Shown: piece by piece, positions 46,340 through 55,343 of the stretch
How positions within the stretch are numbered: position 1 is the stretch's first letter
Layout of the letters: each line of letters starts with the position of its first letter
Assembly (NCBI GenBank): GCA_902576905.1
Contig: CACGWW010000001.1
Location: forward strand, 113,501-177,500
Source: an uncultured Alphaproteobacteria bacterium
GTDB lineage: Bacteria > Pseudomonadota > Alphaproteobacteria > Rhodobacterales > Rhodobacteraceae
Length of the DNA: 64,000 nt
Direction: 5' to 3'
Made by a program: the position numbers and the translations under genes
The notes under the pieces: generated by a model
Database searches by the model: none
Told to the model about the DNA's origin: nothing
What the model saw: the letters and a program-made list of their open reading frames with translations, nothing else

Positions 46340-47740
46340 CTAAATAGGACTATTTTTAATTACGGAAACCTTTTCCTCCAAAACCTTCGCAAAGGCTAGA
46401 AGTTTGTCTTCCTGCCTTGGCTTACTCATTATTTGAATTCCTACAGGTAATCCATGACTAGAAAAGCCAACTGGAAGAGAAATAATTGGACACGAGGTCA
46501 AGGTCAGTGCAAATGTTATTGCAAACCAATCTATATATGTTTTACATGTGACCCCGTCTATTTCTTTTACAAAAGGAGTTTCAATATCAAACGGTAAAAC
46601 AGAACATGTTGGACAGATCAAAAAATCGTACTCTTCAAAAAATCTATCGACTTTTATAAAAAGGTCCTGCCGTATTTTTTCTGCAGTTATTATTTCATCA
46701 TTCGATGCCTCAAAACCAACCTCTATATTTTTTACAATATCCACCAGAATTTCATCTTTTTTACTCTTATAGAGATCACCCAACATATAGGCCATTAATA
46801 AACCTCTTAATGTATGAAAACTTTCTATCGCACCATTAAAATCGGGTATATCACTTCCTACCTCACACCCAATAGTTTTTAGGTTAGGGACTACAGTTCT
46901 AAAGACCCTCCTTACCTCTTGTTCAACAGGTACCAAACCTAAGTCTTCCGTAACAGCTACCTTTGCCGGTAATTCAAAAGCATCAGCGGCTTCAAGAAAG
47001 GAACTGCATGTATGGTCAAAAGATAATGGATCAGTTTTGCAATAGCCAGACATAGCATCAAGCATTAGACCAATGTCTTTTACACATCTTGCCAGAGGAC
47101 CTTCGACCCACAGTGGGTCAAATCTATTATAACGTAAACCCCTGGGGACAACTCCTATACTAGGTCGTAAGCCAACAATATTATTGAAACTAGCGGGAGT
47201 TCTAAGACTTCCACCTAAGTCATTACCTGTTGCAAGCCAAACCTGCTTTGTAGCTAAAGCAACTGAGGAACCTCCAGATGAACCACCGGCGATTTTATTT
47301 TTGTTAAAGGGGTTCTTTGTAACCCCGTATACTGGATTAAAGGTGTGTCCCCCTGCCCATTCTGGAACATTTGATTTAGCCACAGGGAGTGCACCATTTT
47401 GTTCTAAGCGGGCAATTGTTGAGTCTGATTTCGATGGAATATTGTTACTAAATATTTTTGAGCCAAATGTAGTGGGAACTCCTGCTACATCATTATAATC
47501 CTTAACTGCTATAGGTAATCCTAAAAGGCTTTTTTTGTTTTGCCTCTCACTATCAATATTGATAATTTTTGCTTTTGTGAGAGCCTTATCATAAAAAGTG
47601 TAGGGTAGCGCATTAACTTGTTCATCCACTTCTAAATGCCTTTCTTGTGAGGCTTTTAAAAGCTCAGAACTGCTTACTTCCTTTGTTCTAATTAAATCCA
47701 CTGCTTCAAAAGCATATTTGTCTATTAACTCATTTCCCAT
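46340..47740 (-). CDS. Amidase signature family protein
   Basis: 466 residues with the complete Ser-cisSer-Lys machinery: K80 in LPIAVKDYND, the AGGSSGGSS loop at 151-159 (cis-Ser at about 154-155), and nucleophile S178 in GNDLGGSLRTPAS. ARCVKDIGLMLDAMSG is also typical. Amidase, GatA-like or aryl-acylamidase substrates cannot be separated by sequence; GatB/C are absent. Convergent with tupA, 13 bases apart. Confidence 0.9.
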   Translation of the reverse strand: MGNELIDKYAFEAVDLIRTKEVSSSELLKASQERHLEVDEQVNALPYTFYDKALTKAKIINIDSERQNKKSLLGLPIAVKDYNDVAGVPTTFGSKIFSNNIPSKSDSTIARLEQNGALPVAKSNVPEWAGGHTFNPVYGVTKNPFNKNKIAGGSSGGSSVALATKQVWLATGNDLGGSLRTPASFNNIVGLRPSIGVVPRGLRYNRFDPLWVEGPLARCVKDIGLMLDAMSGYCKTDPLSFDHTCSSFLEAADAFELPAKVAVTEDLGLVPVEQEVRRVFRTVVPNLKTIGCEVGSDIPDFNGAIESFHTLRGLLMAYMLGDLYKSKKDEILVDIVKNIEVGFEASNDEIITAEKIRQDLFIKVDRFFEEYDFLICPTCSVLPFDIETPFVKEIDGVTCKTYIDWFAITFALTLTSCPIISLPVGFSSHGLPVGIQIMSKPRQEDKLLAFAKVLEEKVSVIKNSPI

Positions 47741-47750
47741 ATTTTGGCCC

Positions 47751-48455
47751 TTAGCTATTGTTAAATTCTATAACTTTTTTCATTTGGGATACATTTATTT
47801 CATCAAAAACCATGCCTTTCTCTTCATCTAGCAAATAATTTACTAATTTTGCTATATCATCTGGCTCAATAGCATTATCTTCACTTTTCCCAGGCCGAAA
47901 ATTTTTATCATCAAAAAATTTTCCTCTTACCATGCCTGGATTTATTACTGTAACGAATATATTATTCTTCGCTGTTTCCTCTCTGATTGATTGAGCAAAA
48001 CCACGCAAACCAAATTTTGTAGCCGAATAGACGGATCCTTTTTGTCCTCCTTTTAGGCCCGCTTCAGAACCAATTAATATTAATTTTCCATTATCAATTT
48101 TCTTTAAATGAGGTAACACGATCTTCGCTGATACGATAACAGAAAGTAAGTTAACGTCTAGCATGGCTTTTATTTTTGATACAGAAAGGTTCTCTATATT
48201 GGAAAATTCTCCGACCCCGGCACAATGCACCAAACAACAAATCTCTTCATTATTCCTAACAATATTTAACAGTTTCGTCTCTAGTAGTTCAGTATTTTGG
48301 AGATCTAGAATATGGTGAATATAATTTTTCTTTTTTTCATCCAAAGAAGAAACTTTTCTACCTATACCGATCACAGAAAAACCACTGTTAAGCAAAAGTG
48401 TTGATACAGCCTCTCCAATTGTGCCGGTCGATCCTATGACAATGACTTTTTTAAT
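47751..48455 (-). CDS. SDR family oxidoreductase with apparent ATT start
   Basis: Short-chain dehydrogenase/reductase, 234 residues when read from ATT at 48455. Only this start keeps the nucleotide-binding strand KKVIVIGSTGTIGEA at the N-terminus; the first standard start, TTG 48395, would remove it. AGGAGA lies four bases before ATT. Active site GSEAG... and YSATK (Tyr-x3-Lys) are present, plus VINPGMVRG. An in-frame TGA (48476-48474, the stop of the upstream radical SAM gene) sits seven codons before the ATT, so read-through fusion is the alternative. Substrate unknown. Confidence 0.78.
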   Translation of the reverse strand: MKKVIVIGSTGTIGEAVSTLLLNSGFSVIGIGRKVSSLDEKKKNYIHHILDLQNTELLETKLLNIVRNNEEICCLVHCAGVGEFSNIENLSVSKIKAMLDVNLLSVIVSAKIVLPHLKKIDNGKLILIGSEAGLKGGQKGSVYSATKFGLRGFAQSIREETAKNNIFVTVINPGMVRGKFFDDKNFRPGKSEDNAIEPDDIAKLVNYLLDEEKGMVFDEINVSQMKKVIEFNNS

Positions 48456-48459
48456 GATA

Positions 48460-48465
48460 TCTCCT
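48460..48465 (-). promoter_or_regulatory. Shine-Dalgarno deciding the ATT start of the SDR gene
   Basis: AGGAGA on the minus strand, four bases before ATT 48455. No ATG, GTG or TTG lies between the upstream in-frame TGA and the Rossmann motif, so this site argues for initiation at ATT. Confidence 0.55.
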
Positions 48466-48473
48466 AATTTTTC

Positions 48474-49463
48474 TCAGCCACAAGAAAAGAACTTTCTTGC
48501 GTCACTATACTTCATAAGCTCTAATCGACAATATTCATTCATCTCATTTTCTATAGACTGATCGTAAGAAATGATACCTTTATCATTTGATCTTAAAAAT
48601 GATAATTCTTCGCTAGTTGGATAATATTGGAGTAATTTATTGAAAAAACTTTTAGGAAATCTTAGCGAACCAAAAGAAACCGAATGGATGTTTTCCTCTT
48701 TTATTTCTTTAAAGATATTTGCAAATAACTCAGCGTATTGAGCCTTCCAATTACTACAATATATCAATGGATCGAACCTCAATCCAATCCTCCATCCTTT
48801 ATTTGCTAAGTATTTCATGTTTTTTATCCGGGCAGACACTGACGGAGCTTTTTTGTCCAAAATCTGTGCTAAGGCCTCCGGCATAAGACTATACGCTACA
48901 ATACAATTTGCTAGTGGATCATGCTTTCTAAATACCGTGTTATTGACACTTTTTGTCCTTATTTCGAATAGGGCCTTTTTATACCGACTAAAAAAGGGAA
49001 CAAAATCATTTATGAAATTAGTTATTGGTTCCATAGCCAAAGAGTCACAATCATAGCCCGTAAAAAACGTAATTTTTTCTTCTTTATGTTTTTTAATAGT
49101 CTTTGCGATTTCATTCTGATAGTCATGATAATTTACAAAGACTAGATAATTTGCTGAATTATACATGCCTTGTAAAAAACAATAAGAGCAATCGTATAAG
49201 CAGTTGTACATGTGGGAGAAATAATAATTGTTTTGATCTCCAATACCAAATCCCTTGGGAGCATCAAGAACAAATCCTTTTTGTTTTTTTGCAAGAATTA
49301 AAGCAGGGTTTGTTTTCTGAATCCTGAAATTCTGGTTTGATGGATTAAATACCTCTCCAAATCTTTTGATACTTGTAACTTTTGCATGTCTAAACTTTGA
49401 GATAATTTCTTGCGCTTTTTTAGTACCTATTATTTCATCTTCTGCGTAAATAGTATCAACCAT
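48474..49463 (-). CDS. Spore photoproduct lyase-like radical SAM protein
   Basis: 329 residues. Radical SAM cluster motif YNCLYDCSYCFLQG with C88-x3-C92-x2-C95, the CxxxCxxCxLQ form of the SplB family. C139 in TGYDCDSLAME lies 44 residues after the last cluster cysteine, closely matching the H-donor cysteine of Bacillus/Geobacillus spore photoproduct lyase (spacing 43 from memory). Later segments (RTKSVN..., VAYSLMPEAL, LANKGWRIGLRFDPLIY) follow the SPL order. In a non-spore-former the role may be repair of a thymine dimer-type or other nucleotide lesion; this is inference. Same frame as the downstream SDR gene, separated by TGA. Confidence 0.82.
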   Translation of the reverse strand: MVDTIYAEDEIIGTKKAQEIISKFRHAKVTSIKRFGEVFNPSNQNFRIQKTNPALILAKKQKGFVLDAPKGFGIGDQNNYYFSHMYNCLYDCSYCFLQGMYNSANYLVFVNYHDYQNEIAKTIKKHKEEKITFFTGYDCDSLAMEPITNFINDFVPFFSRYKKALFEIRTKSVNNTVFRKHDPLANCIVAYSLMPEALAQILDKKAPSVSARIKNMKYLANKGWRIGLRFDPLIYCSNWKAQYAELFANIFKEIKEENIHSVSFGSLRFPKSFFNKLLQYYPTSEELSFLRSNDKGIISYDQSIENEMNEYCRLELMKYSDARKFFSCG

Positions 49464-49466
49464 GGT

Positions 49467-50297
49467 TCATCTCAACAGATTATCTGAAAATTTCTTTAAA
49501 ATTTGAGAAGCTGTCATCCTTTGTCCAATCTCCTCTAATGGATTTCTCAGCGGAAATCTAGCTTGCCATTGAGTCAAGTATTTTCGCAGAGTTACCTTTT
49601 GACTAAATGTAAATTTTTTCTGCAAACATATTTCATCAAAATATTTTGGATCTCTAAGTTGTAAAAAGAGAATTTTCTGTAAATCGAGTAAATTTTCTAA
49701 AACTTTTTCTATGAATTGAATTTTTTTGGAAACTAGTATTTCCACCCTATGTTTGTCGATTTTAGATAAGTCTGTTCCAGGTGCATCTGAAATTATTTTC
49801 AAAACAGATACAAGCTCATAGGGTGCAATTTTTTTTGCAAAGCTAAAGAAACCATAACCCTCCATATCGTAAGCGCCATCATTTTCAAAAAGTTTTTCAG
49901 GTTTGTTGACCGTTATCAAATTACAGCGTTCAATATTATTATTCTTAAAAGCGGAGGGTGACGGATAATAGTTATCTTGAAAATCAATTGATGTTATTTT
50001 GTCTATTTGGATCAGGTCTCCAACCTTAAAGTTTCTGCTCCCAACTATTCCAAAATTTATCCAAATAGTATTATATGAGGCGTCGCTTTTTACATATAAG
50101 TAACTTGTAGCTGCAACAGCATTTAATTGTCCGATTCCCGAAAGAATAAGCCACATATCTAAATCTTTATTTTTATAAACCGGGAAAGGCGTAGTTGCTA
50201 CCCTCTTCATGGCATAGTTTTTTATTATTTCCTCAGCTTCTCCTTTTAATGCAATCACCCACCTAACTGATACTCCTTCAAAATTTTTTTCAATCAC
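49467..50297 (-). CDS. Nucleoside phosphorylase/MTA-SAH nucleosidase-like protein
   Basis: 276 residues. LILSGIGQLNAVAATSYL (about 50-67), WINFGIVGSRNFKVGDL, YDMEGYGFFSFAKK (the ME-G ribose-binding motif) and KIISDAPG follow the order of the PNP_UDP_1 fold. An extra C-terminal region of about 100 mostly helical residues with FTFSQKVTLRKYLTQW is not part of the core fold. It is 3 bases upstream of the SPL-like gene. Starts at GTG sharing one base with the glycosyltransferase stop. Substrate unknown; a nucleotide-damage or nucleoside-derived product is plausible from the neighbours. Confidence 0.72.
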   Translation of the reverse strand: MIEKNFEGVSVRWVIALKGEAEEIIKNYAMKRVATTPFPVYKNKDLDMWLILSGIGQLNAVAATSYLYVKSDASYNTIWINFGIVGSRNFKVGDLIQIDKITSIDFQDNYYPSPSAFKNNNIERCNLITVNKPEKLFENDGAYDMEGYGFFSFAKKIAPYELVSVLKIISDAPGTDLSKIDKHRVEILVSKKIQFIEKVLENLLDLQKILFLQLRDPKYFDEICLQKKFTFSQKVTLRKYLTQWQARFPLRNPLEEIGQRMTASQILKKFSDNLLR

Positions 50298-51133
50298 TAT
50301 TCTGCTTCCCAGTACTTTTGTTTTTCTAAATACTTATCGTAAGTAGATGTATTTGATCTCTTCCTCGCTCCTTGTATTAATATTTTAATTTTCTTTAGTA
50401 GCATACTCTTTGTTAACTGTCGCTGCCATTCATCCAAAACTGACGACCTTAACAAGTTTTCTAACGCTTGAACTCTAAACCTGTCCATGCCCCAGTACTT
50501 TTTTGATAATTGGTCATTATGCCCACCATTTTTAATTGTAAGTTTTTGATCAACAAAATTTACTGGATATTTACAGCAAAAACGCAACCAAAAATCATAA
50601 TCTTCGCAAACTTCTAAAGACTCGTCGAAAAGTCCAATATCATCAAAAACCTTTTTTTTAATAAGTACACTACTTGGAGAAATACAACAAAGTGGCAAGC
50701 AATTTTCAAAAATAAAACCCCCTCGTTTTTTATGAATTTCCTTCTGATTTAAAAAAATCTTATTTCTATACCATATTTCGTCTGTGTGGGATAAATCCAC
50801 AGACAATTTATCTCTAGAAATACTCTTAACTTGTTCTTCAAGCTTGCGTTTGTGCCATTGATCGTCTGAGTCTAAAAAAGCGATCCAATTACCTGATGCC
50901 TCTCGTATTCCAAAGTTTCTAGCTGCACTTACGCCCTGCTTTTTCTGGATTAAAATCTTTACAGACTTAAAGTGCTTAGCAACCATCTCCGTGGTGTTAT
51001 CCTCAGAGTTATTATCTACCAGAATGATCTCTAACGGTTGAAAAGTCTGACTTGAAATAGATTTAATTGCCTCTAGTACAAAATCTACTCTATTGAATGT
51101 AGGAACTACTACCGAAACGTTAAAGCCTTCCAT
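50297..51133 (-). CDS. Family 2 glycosyltransferase
   Basis: 278 residues from ATG 51133, giving the usual start VSVVVPTFNRVDFVLEAI; the frame extends upstream through a hydrophobic stretch to 51220, which I read as non-coding leader, though a membrane-anchored form is conceivable. GT-A features: ILVDNNSEDNT, GVSAARNFGI, and the DSD metal motif in IAFLDSDDQWH. CEDYDFWLR contains the usual ED motif. Transfers a sugar to an unknown acceptor. Overlaps the nucleosidase-like gene start by one base. Confidence 0.85.
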   Translation of the reverse strand: MEGFNVSVVVPTFNRVDFVLEAIKSISSQTFQPLEIILVDNNSEDNTTEMVAKHFKSVKILIQKKQGVSAARNFGIREASGNWIAFLDSDDQWHKRKLEEQVKSISRDKLSVDLSHTDEIWYRNKIFLNQKEIHKKRGGFIFENCLPLCCISPSSVLIKKKVFDDIGLFDESLEVCEDYDFWLRFCCKYPVNFVDQKLTIKNGGHNDQLSKKYWGMDRFRVQALENLLRSSVLDEWQRQLTKSMLLKKIKILIQGARKRSNTSTYDKYLEKQKYWEAE

Positions 51134-51251
51134 AAGCCAAGATACCTCTTTACAGGAGCACAATATACCGTATCTACTAAACCATATTATTGTAATTAAA
51201 AGTAGTATTGCAATAGGCATGCTTACTGTCTCCCTTAAGGATGAGTGAAAT

Positions 51252-51914
51252 TTGAGACGATTTTTAGGATATATATCGCTAGCTTTAACTTGTTCGTTGG
51301 TTCTTTATGCTCTTGACGGGTTATCACTAAAAAAGTTTTTAGATGCGAAACTCGAAATTGAATACACATGCAACACATATCCAACTATATGCAGAAGTCT
51401 CTTTTCCTTTCTTTACATAATTGTCGTTTCTGCTTCCATACCATTAGCAACAATTCTTTCCATATTTTCAGGAATACTATTCGGCGTTTTTCAGGGAACT
51501 TTATTATCATCTTTATCTGCCACGTTTGGAGCGCTATTCAGTTTTATCTTAGTACGCTACTTCCTAAAAAATTTTTTGCATAATCAAAGGACAGCTTCTT
51601 TTGATGCGTTTCAAAAAATGTTTATCAAAAATGGTATATTCTATTTGTTTGCGATTAGAATGATACCGGCGTTTCCATTTTATCTAGTTAATATCTTTAT
51701 GGCTTTTACCCCAATAAAGGTCGTTCCATATAGCATTGTAACTTTGATAGGTATCACTCCAATGACTATAATCTATGTTTACTTTGGCTCTCAAATTAAC
51801 AAGATAAATCATATTGCTGAAATTTTATCTCCAAAAATATTAATCATTTTTTGCCTTATAGGCCTGACCCCTCTTATTTTGCGTTATGTCTTTAACTATT
51901 TTTTTAGGAAGTAA
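51252..51914 (+). CDS. TVP38/TMEM64 (VTT domain) membrane protein
   Basis: 220-residue integral membrane protein with about six helices. ASIPLATILSIFSGILFG and RMIPAFPFYLVNIFMAF are the paired VTT/SNARE-associated domain motifs seen in DedA-like TVP38 proteins, possibly lipid scramblase or transporter activity. The only start is TTG 51252, since TGA precedes it by two codons; AAGGATGAG upstream may serve as Shine-Dalgarno. Divergent from the glycosyltransferase. Confidence 0.85.
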   Translation: MRRFLGYISLALTCSLVLYALDGLSLKKFLDAKLEIEYTCNTYPTICRSLFSFLYIIVVSASIPLATILSIFSGILFGVFQGTLLSSLSATFGALFSFILVRYFLKNFLHNQRTASFDAFQKMFIKNGIFYLFAIRMIPAFPFYLVNIFMAFTPIKVVPYSIVTLIGITPMTIIYVYFGSQINKINHIAEILSPKILIIFCLIGLTPLILRYVFNYFFRK

Positions 51915-51975
51915 AAATTACTTTGCTTAGCAAATCTTTTTATTGGACAATGCTGTATGAGTGAGTTGTACTGCA

Positions 51976-53352
51976 ATGGAAATTAGAGAACCTGAGAGAT
52001 TAACCCCTGTTGTGGGTGAAGCAGATGTGATCGTTGTTGGTTCTGGCCCAGGGGGACTATCCGCAGCAATTGCGGCGGCTAGAGCTGGTGTGAGTGTCAT
52101 ACTTATCGAGCGTTTTGGGTGCTTTGGGGGCAACATAACGTCCGTTGGCGTGGAGGGTTTCGCTTGGTATCGCCATGAGAAAACCATAGAAGCTGGTGGA
52201 CTATCTTTTGAATATGAACAAAGAGCAACAGAAAGTAATGCAGCAGTTCCTGAGTCGCAATCGAAAAGTTATGAACTTGATAGTGAGGGATTTAAGGTTG
52301 TAGCAGATAACCTTGTTTTAAAAGCAGGTGTTAGGCCAATGCTACATCGCGCCTTTTGTGCTCCTATTTTAGATGATGACGAAATAAAAGGAGTGATTAC
52401 GGAATCTAAAGCCGGCAGGGAAGCAATTACTGGCAAAATTATTATTGACGCAACTGGTGATGCCGACGTAGCAAGGCGTAGTGGAGTAAAAGTCTTCAAA
52501 AATAAAAAAGAGGACATGATATCTGCCTCCATTATGTTTCATATGTCTGGTGTAAATAAAGAAGAGTTTATGAATGAAATAGAGCGTGATCCACAGAAAT
52601 ATAGCGACTGGAGTGACAAGAATTGGCAGGTGCAAACTTCTGGGAAAGAGGATGACATGTTTTCACCTTTTCTTCGCAAACCATTTGAAAAGACAAAAGA
52701 TTCTGGCTTGATTGATAGTGACTTGCAAACAATTTCTGGAACGTGGGGCGCAATACATGACTCAGGTGAACTAACATACTTAAATCTGGTTCATCTTAAC
52801 GGGATAGATGGCACTGATCCCGAAAGTTTAACTAAGGGTGAAATAGAGGGGAGAAAAGCAGCTTTAGAAGCCATAGCTGCTTTGAAGGAATATATGCCTG
52901 GATGTTCGGCTGGCAAGTTACGAAACTTTGGAATGACAATTGGTATTAGAGATACGTATAAAATAGATTCTGTATACAACCTCTCAGATGAAGATGGCAA
53001 AAATGAGTGCAGGTTTGAAGACAGTGTTGGAATATACCCTGAGTTCATAGACGGTTTCGGAGTTCTAGTGCTGCCCACCACGGGTAGGTATATGCATATT
53101 CCATATCGATCTTTGCTTCCCAAAAATATTAAAGGATTACTGGTTGTTGGAAGAGCTATAGGGGGAAGTAATATCGCACAAGCTGCAACTAGAAATATGG
53201 CCTGCTGCACAGTTACCGGTCAAGGAGCAGGAGTAGCCGCTGCCGAGACGATAAAGAATAAAACATCCCTGAATAGCGTTAATATTTCAAATGTTCAAAA
53301 ACTTCTTAGCAACCAGAATGTGAGGTTTTTTAATTGGGAAAAGTATCAATAA
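51976..53352 (+). CDS. FAD-dependent oxidoreductase
   Basis: 458 residues from ATG 51976, which gives the family-like start EIREPERLTPVVGEADVIVVG; GTG 51961 would add five residues. FAD-binding GSGPGGLSAA at 22-31, then ERFGCFGGNITSVG, and IIDATGDADVARRSG in the second FAD contact. C-terminal RAIGGSNIAQAATRNMACC closes the FAD site. Resembles FAD_oxidored-family flavoproteins of unknown substrate. The CocE-like gene begins 19 bases before its end. Confidence 0.85.
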   Translation: MEIREPERLTPVVGEADVIVVGSGPGGLSAAIAAARAGVSVILIERFGCFGGNITSVGVEGFAWYRHEKTIEAGGLSFEYEQRATESNAAVPESQSKSYELDSEGFKVVADNLVLKAGVRPMLHRAFCAPILDDDEIKGVITESKAGREAITGKIIIDATGDADVARRSGVKVFKNKKEDMISASIMFHMSGVNKEEFMNEIERDPQKYSDWSDKNWQVQTSGKEDDMFSPFLRKPFEKTKDSGLIDSDLQTISGTWGAIHDSGELTYLNLVHLNGIDGTDPESLTKGEIEGRKAALEAIAALKEYMPGCSAGKLRNFGMTIGIRDTYKIDSVYNLSDEDGKNECRFEDSVGIYPEFIDGFGVLVLPTTGRYMHIPYRSLLPKNIKGLLVVGRAIGGSNIAQAATRNMACCTVTGQGAGVAAAETIKNKTSLNSVNISNVQKLLSNQNVRFFNWEKYQ

Positions 53353-55343
53353 AAAAAAAGCTCTTTAAAGTTGAGGAGATTGAACATCTCACAATAGAAA
53401 TGCCAGACGGAATTAAACTTTCAGCTAAAGTTTGGAAGCCGATTAGTAAAAAATCTGAAAGATTTCCAGTAGTCTTAGAATATATCCCTTATCGAAAAAG
53501 AGATGGAACTCACGTTAGAGACGCATTGACCCATCCCTACTTTTGTGAAAGAGGTTATGTATGTATGCGTGTTGATCTAAGAGGTAATGGAGATAGCGAA
53601 GGACTTCTTTTCGATGAGTATACAGAGACTGAATTAAGTGATGCAGAACATATAATTGATTGGGCCAGCAAACAGTCATGGAGCAACGGAAATATTGGAA
53701 TGATGGGAATCAGTTGGGGTGGTTTTAACAGCCTACAGGTTGCTTTTCGAAGGCCAAAGGCTTTAAAAGCAATTATAACTGTATGTTCAACAGTAGATAG
53801 ATATACCGAGGACATTCATTATAAGGGTGGTTGTTTGTTAAATGAAAACTTAGGATGGGGCGCTACAATGCTTTCATATTCTTCACGGCCACCTGATCCA
53901 CAAATTGTTGGAAAGAAATGGAAAAAGATGTGGCTAGAGCGTTTGAAAAACCAACCACATCTTTCAGATATTTGGTTAAAGCATCAGAAGAGAGATAAGT
54001 ATTGGAAACATGGATCTGTATGTGAAGATTATTCTAAGCTTGAAACTCCAATACTAGCTATTGGAGGATGGGGAGACGCCTATAAAAATGCAGTTCCAGA
54101 ACTTGTGAAAAATGCAAAAGCTAAAGGGATCATCGGGCCTTGGGTACATAAATATCCTCACTTTGCTGTACCAAAACCTCAGATAGGCTTTTTACAAGAA
54201 GCCATCCGATGGTGGGATAAATGGCTCAAAGAAATTGATAATGGATGTGAAACAGATCCTGACTATAGAGTATATGTAATGAAAGGTGAGCCCCCTAAAA
54301 ATAGTTATAATTTTAGAGACGGATATTGGATTAAAGAGGATGTTTGGCCAAGTAAAGCAAGCAAAAATAAAAAGCTTTTTTTAAGACATAATAATGTACT
54401 TTCTTTAAGCAACAGAAAAAATAAAACTCATTTGGGAGTAATTGATAGCCCTCAGCATTGTGGGCTTAAAGGTGGCGAATATTGTGCTATTTGGTTAGGA
54501 CCAGAGCTTCCGGGGGACCAGCGTTCTGACGACGCTTTTTCACTTTGCTTTGATACAAAGGCCTTGAACCTTAAAGAGGATATAGTTGGGTCTCCTGAGT
54601 TAACAGTAACGCTCGAAGCAACCTCACCTAACGCTCAACTGGCTGTCCGATTATGCGATGTTTACCCTGATGGTAAGTCGAGTAGAATAACATATGGTAT
54701 TTTAAACCTAAGGTTCCGTGACTCGTTTGATAGTCCGAAAAATATCCCAATAGCAAAAGAGTTTACTGTCAAGGTAACGCTAGATCACATTGCATATAAA
54801 TTACCTAGGGGAAACAAACTTCGCCTTTCCCTAGCGAATGCTTACTGGCCTTTGGTTTGGCCAGTGTATAATCCTGCTAAACTAGTGGTCAAAGATGGTT
54901 ATTTGTCATTGCCATTAAGAAAGGGGACAAACTCAGACGAATGGGTTTTTCCTGAGTCTGTGGCTTCCAAACCGTGGCGAGGCAAAGAAATTAGAAGCCC
55001 ACACAATAAAAGACAAATACTATTTGATGAGGCTACCGATGAGGTGTTCTTGGAAATTGAAGATGACTTTGGTAGTTATAAAGATCTTCAGAATAAGTTA
55101 GTCATAAGTAGCTCAGCACGAGAAAAATGGTCAATACATCCAAATGACCCTCTTTCGGCCAAAGGAGAAACTCATTGGACAGAAGAACGCTCTAGAGAAG
55201 GGTGGTCTATTAGAACCGACACTTTTTCAAGCATGACATCAGACAAGTCATATTTTTATCTTAGGGCAAGAGTGGAGGCTTATGAAAGAGAAAAGCTCAT
55301 TTTTAAGAAAAGAATGGAGAGTAAGATAAAAAGAATTCTTTAG
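53334..55343 (+). CDS. CocE/NonD family alpha/beta hydrolase
   Basis: 669 residues of the X-Pro dipeptidyl-peptidase S15/CocE type. N-terminal hydrolase domain: EYIPYRKRDG, RVDLRGNGDSEG, nucleophile S127 in GMMGISWGG, and PILAIGGWGDAY plus GPWVHKYPH for the acid and histidine. C-terminal jelly-roll domain (about 430-640) with LRLSLANAYWPLVWPVY. Starts at TTG 53334 inside the previous gene; ATG 53401 is the next choice. Ester or amide substrate is not deducible. The 3' end overlaps the convergent gene by four bases. Confidence 0.87.
   Translation: MGKVSIKKKLFKVEEIEHLTIEMPDGIKLSAKVWKPISKKSERFPVVLEYIPYRKRDGTHVRDALTHPYFCERGYVCMRVDLRGNGDSEGLLFDEYTETELSDAEHIIDWASKQSWSNGNIGMMGISWGGFNSLQVAFRRPKALKAIITVCSTVDRYTEDIHYKGGCLLNENLGWGATMLSYSSRPPDPQIVGKKWKKMWLERLKNQPHLSDIWLKHQKRDKYWKHGSVCEDYSKLETPILAIGGWGDAYKNAVPELVKNAKAKGIIGPWVHKYPHFAVPKPQIGFLQEAIRWWDKWLKEIDNGCETDPDYRVYVMKGEPPKNSYNFRDGYWIKEDVWPSKASKNKKLFLRHNNVLSLSNRKNKTHLGVIDSPQHCGLKGGEYCAIWLGPELPGDQRSDDAFSLCFDTKALNLKEDIVGSPELTVTLEATSPNAQLAVRLCDVYPDGKSSRITYGILNLRFRDSFDSPKNIPIAKEFTVKVTLDHIAYKLPRGNKLRLSLANAYWPLVWPVYNPAKLVVKDGYLSLPLRKGTNSDEWVFPESVASKPWRGKEIRSPHNKRQILFDEATDEVFLEIEDDFGSYKDLQNKLVISSSAREKWSIHPNDPLSAKGETHWTEERSREGWSIRTDTFSSMTSDKSYFYLRARVEAYEREKLIFKKRMESKIKRIL

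Noticed and set aside
50297..51220. N-terminal membrane-spanning extension of the glycosyltransferase
   Set aside because: The upstream 29 codons are hydrophobic but have no good ribosome site, and ATG 51133 gives the standard family start. Not fully excluded.
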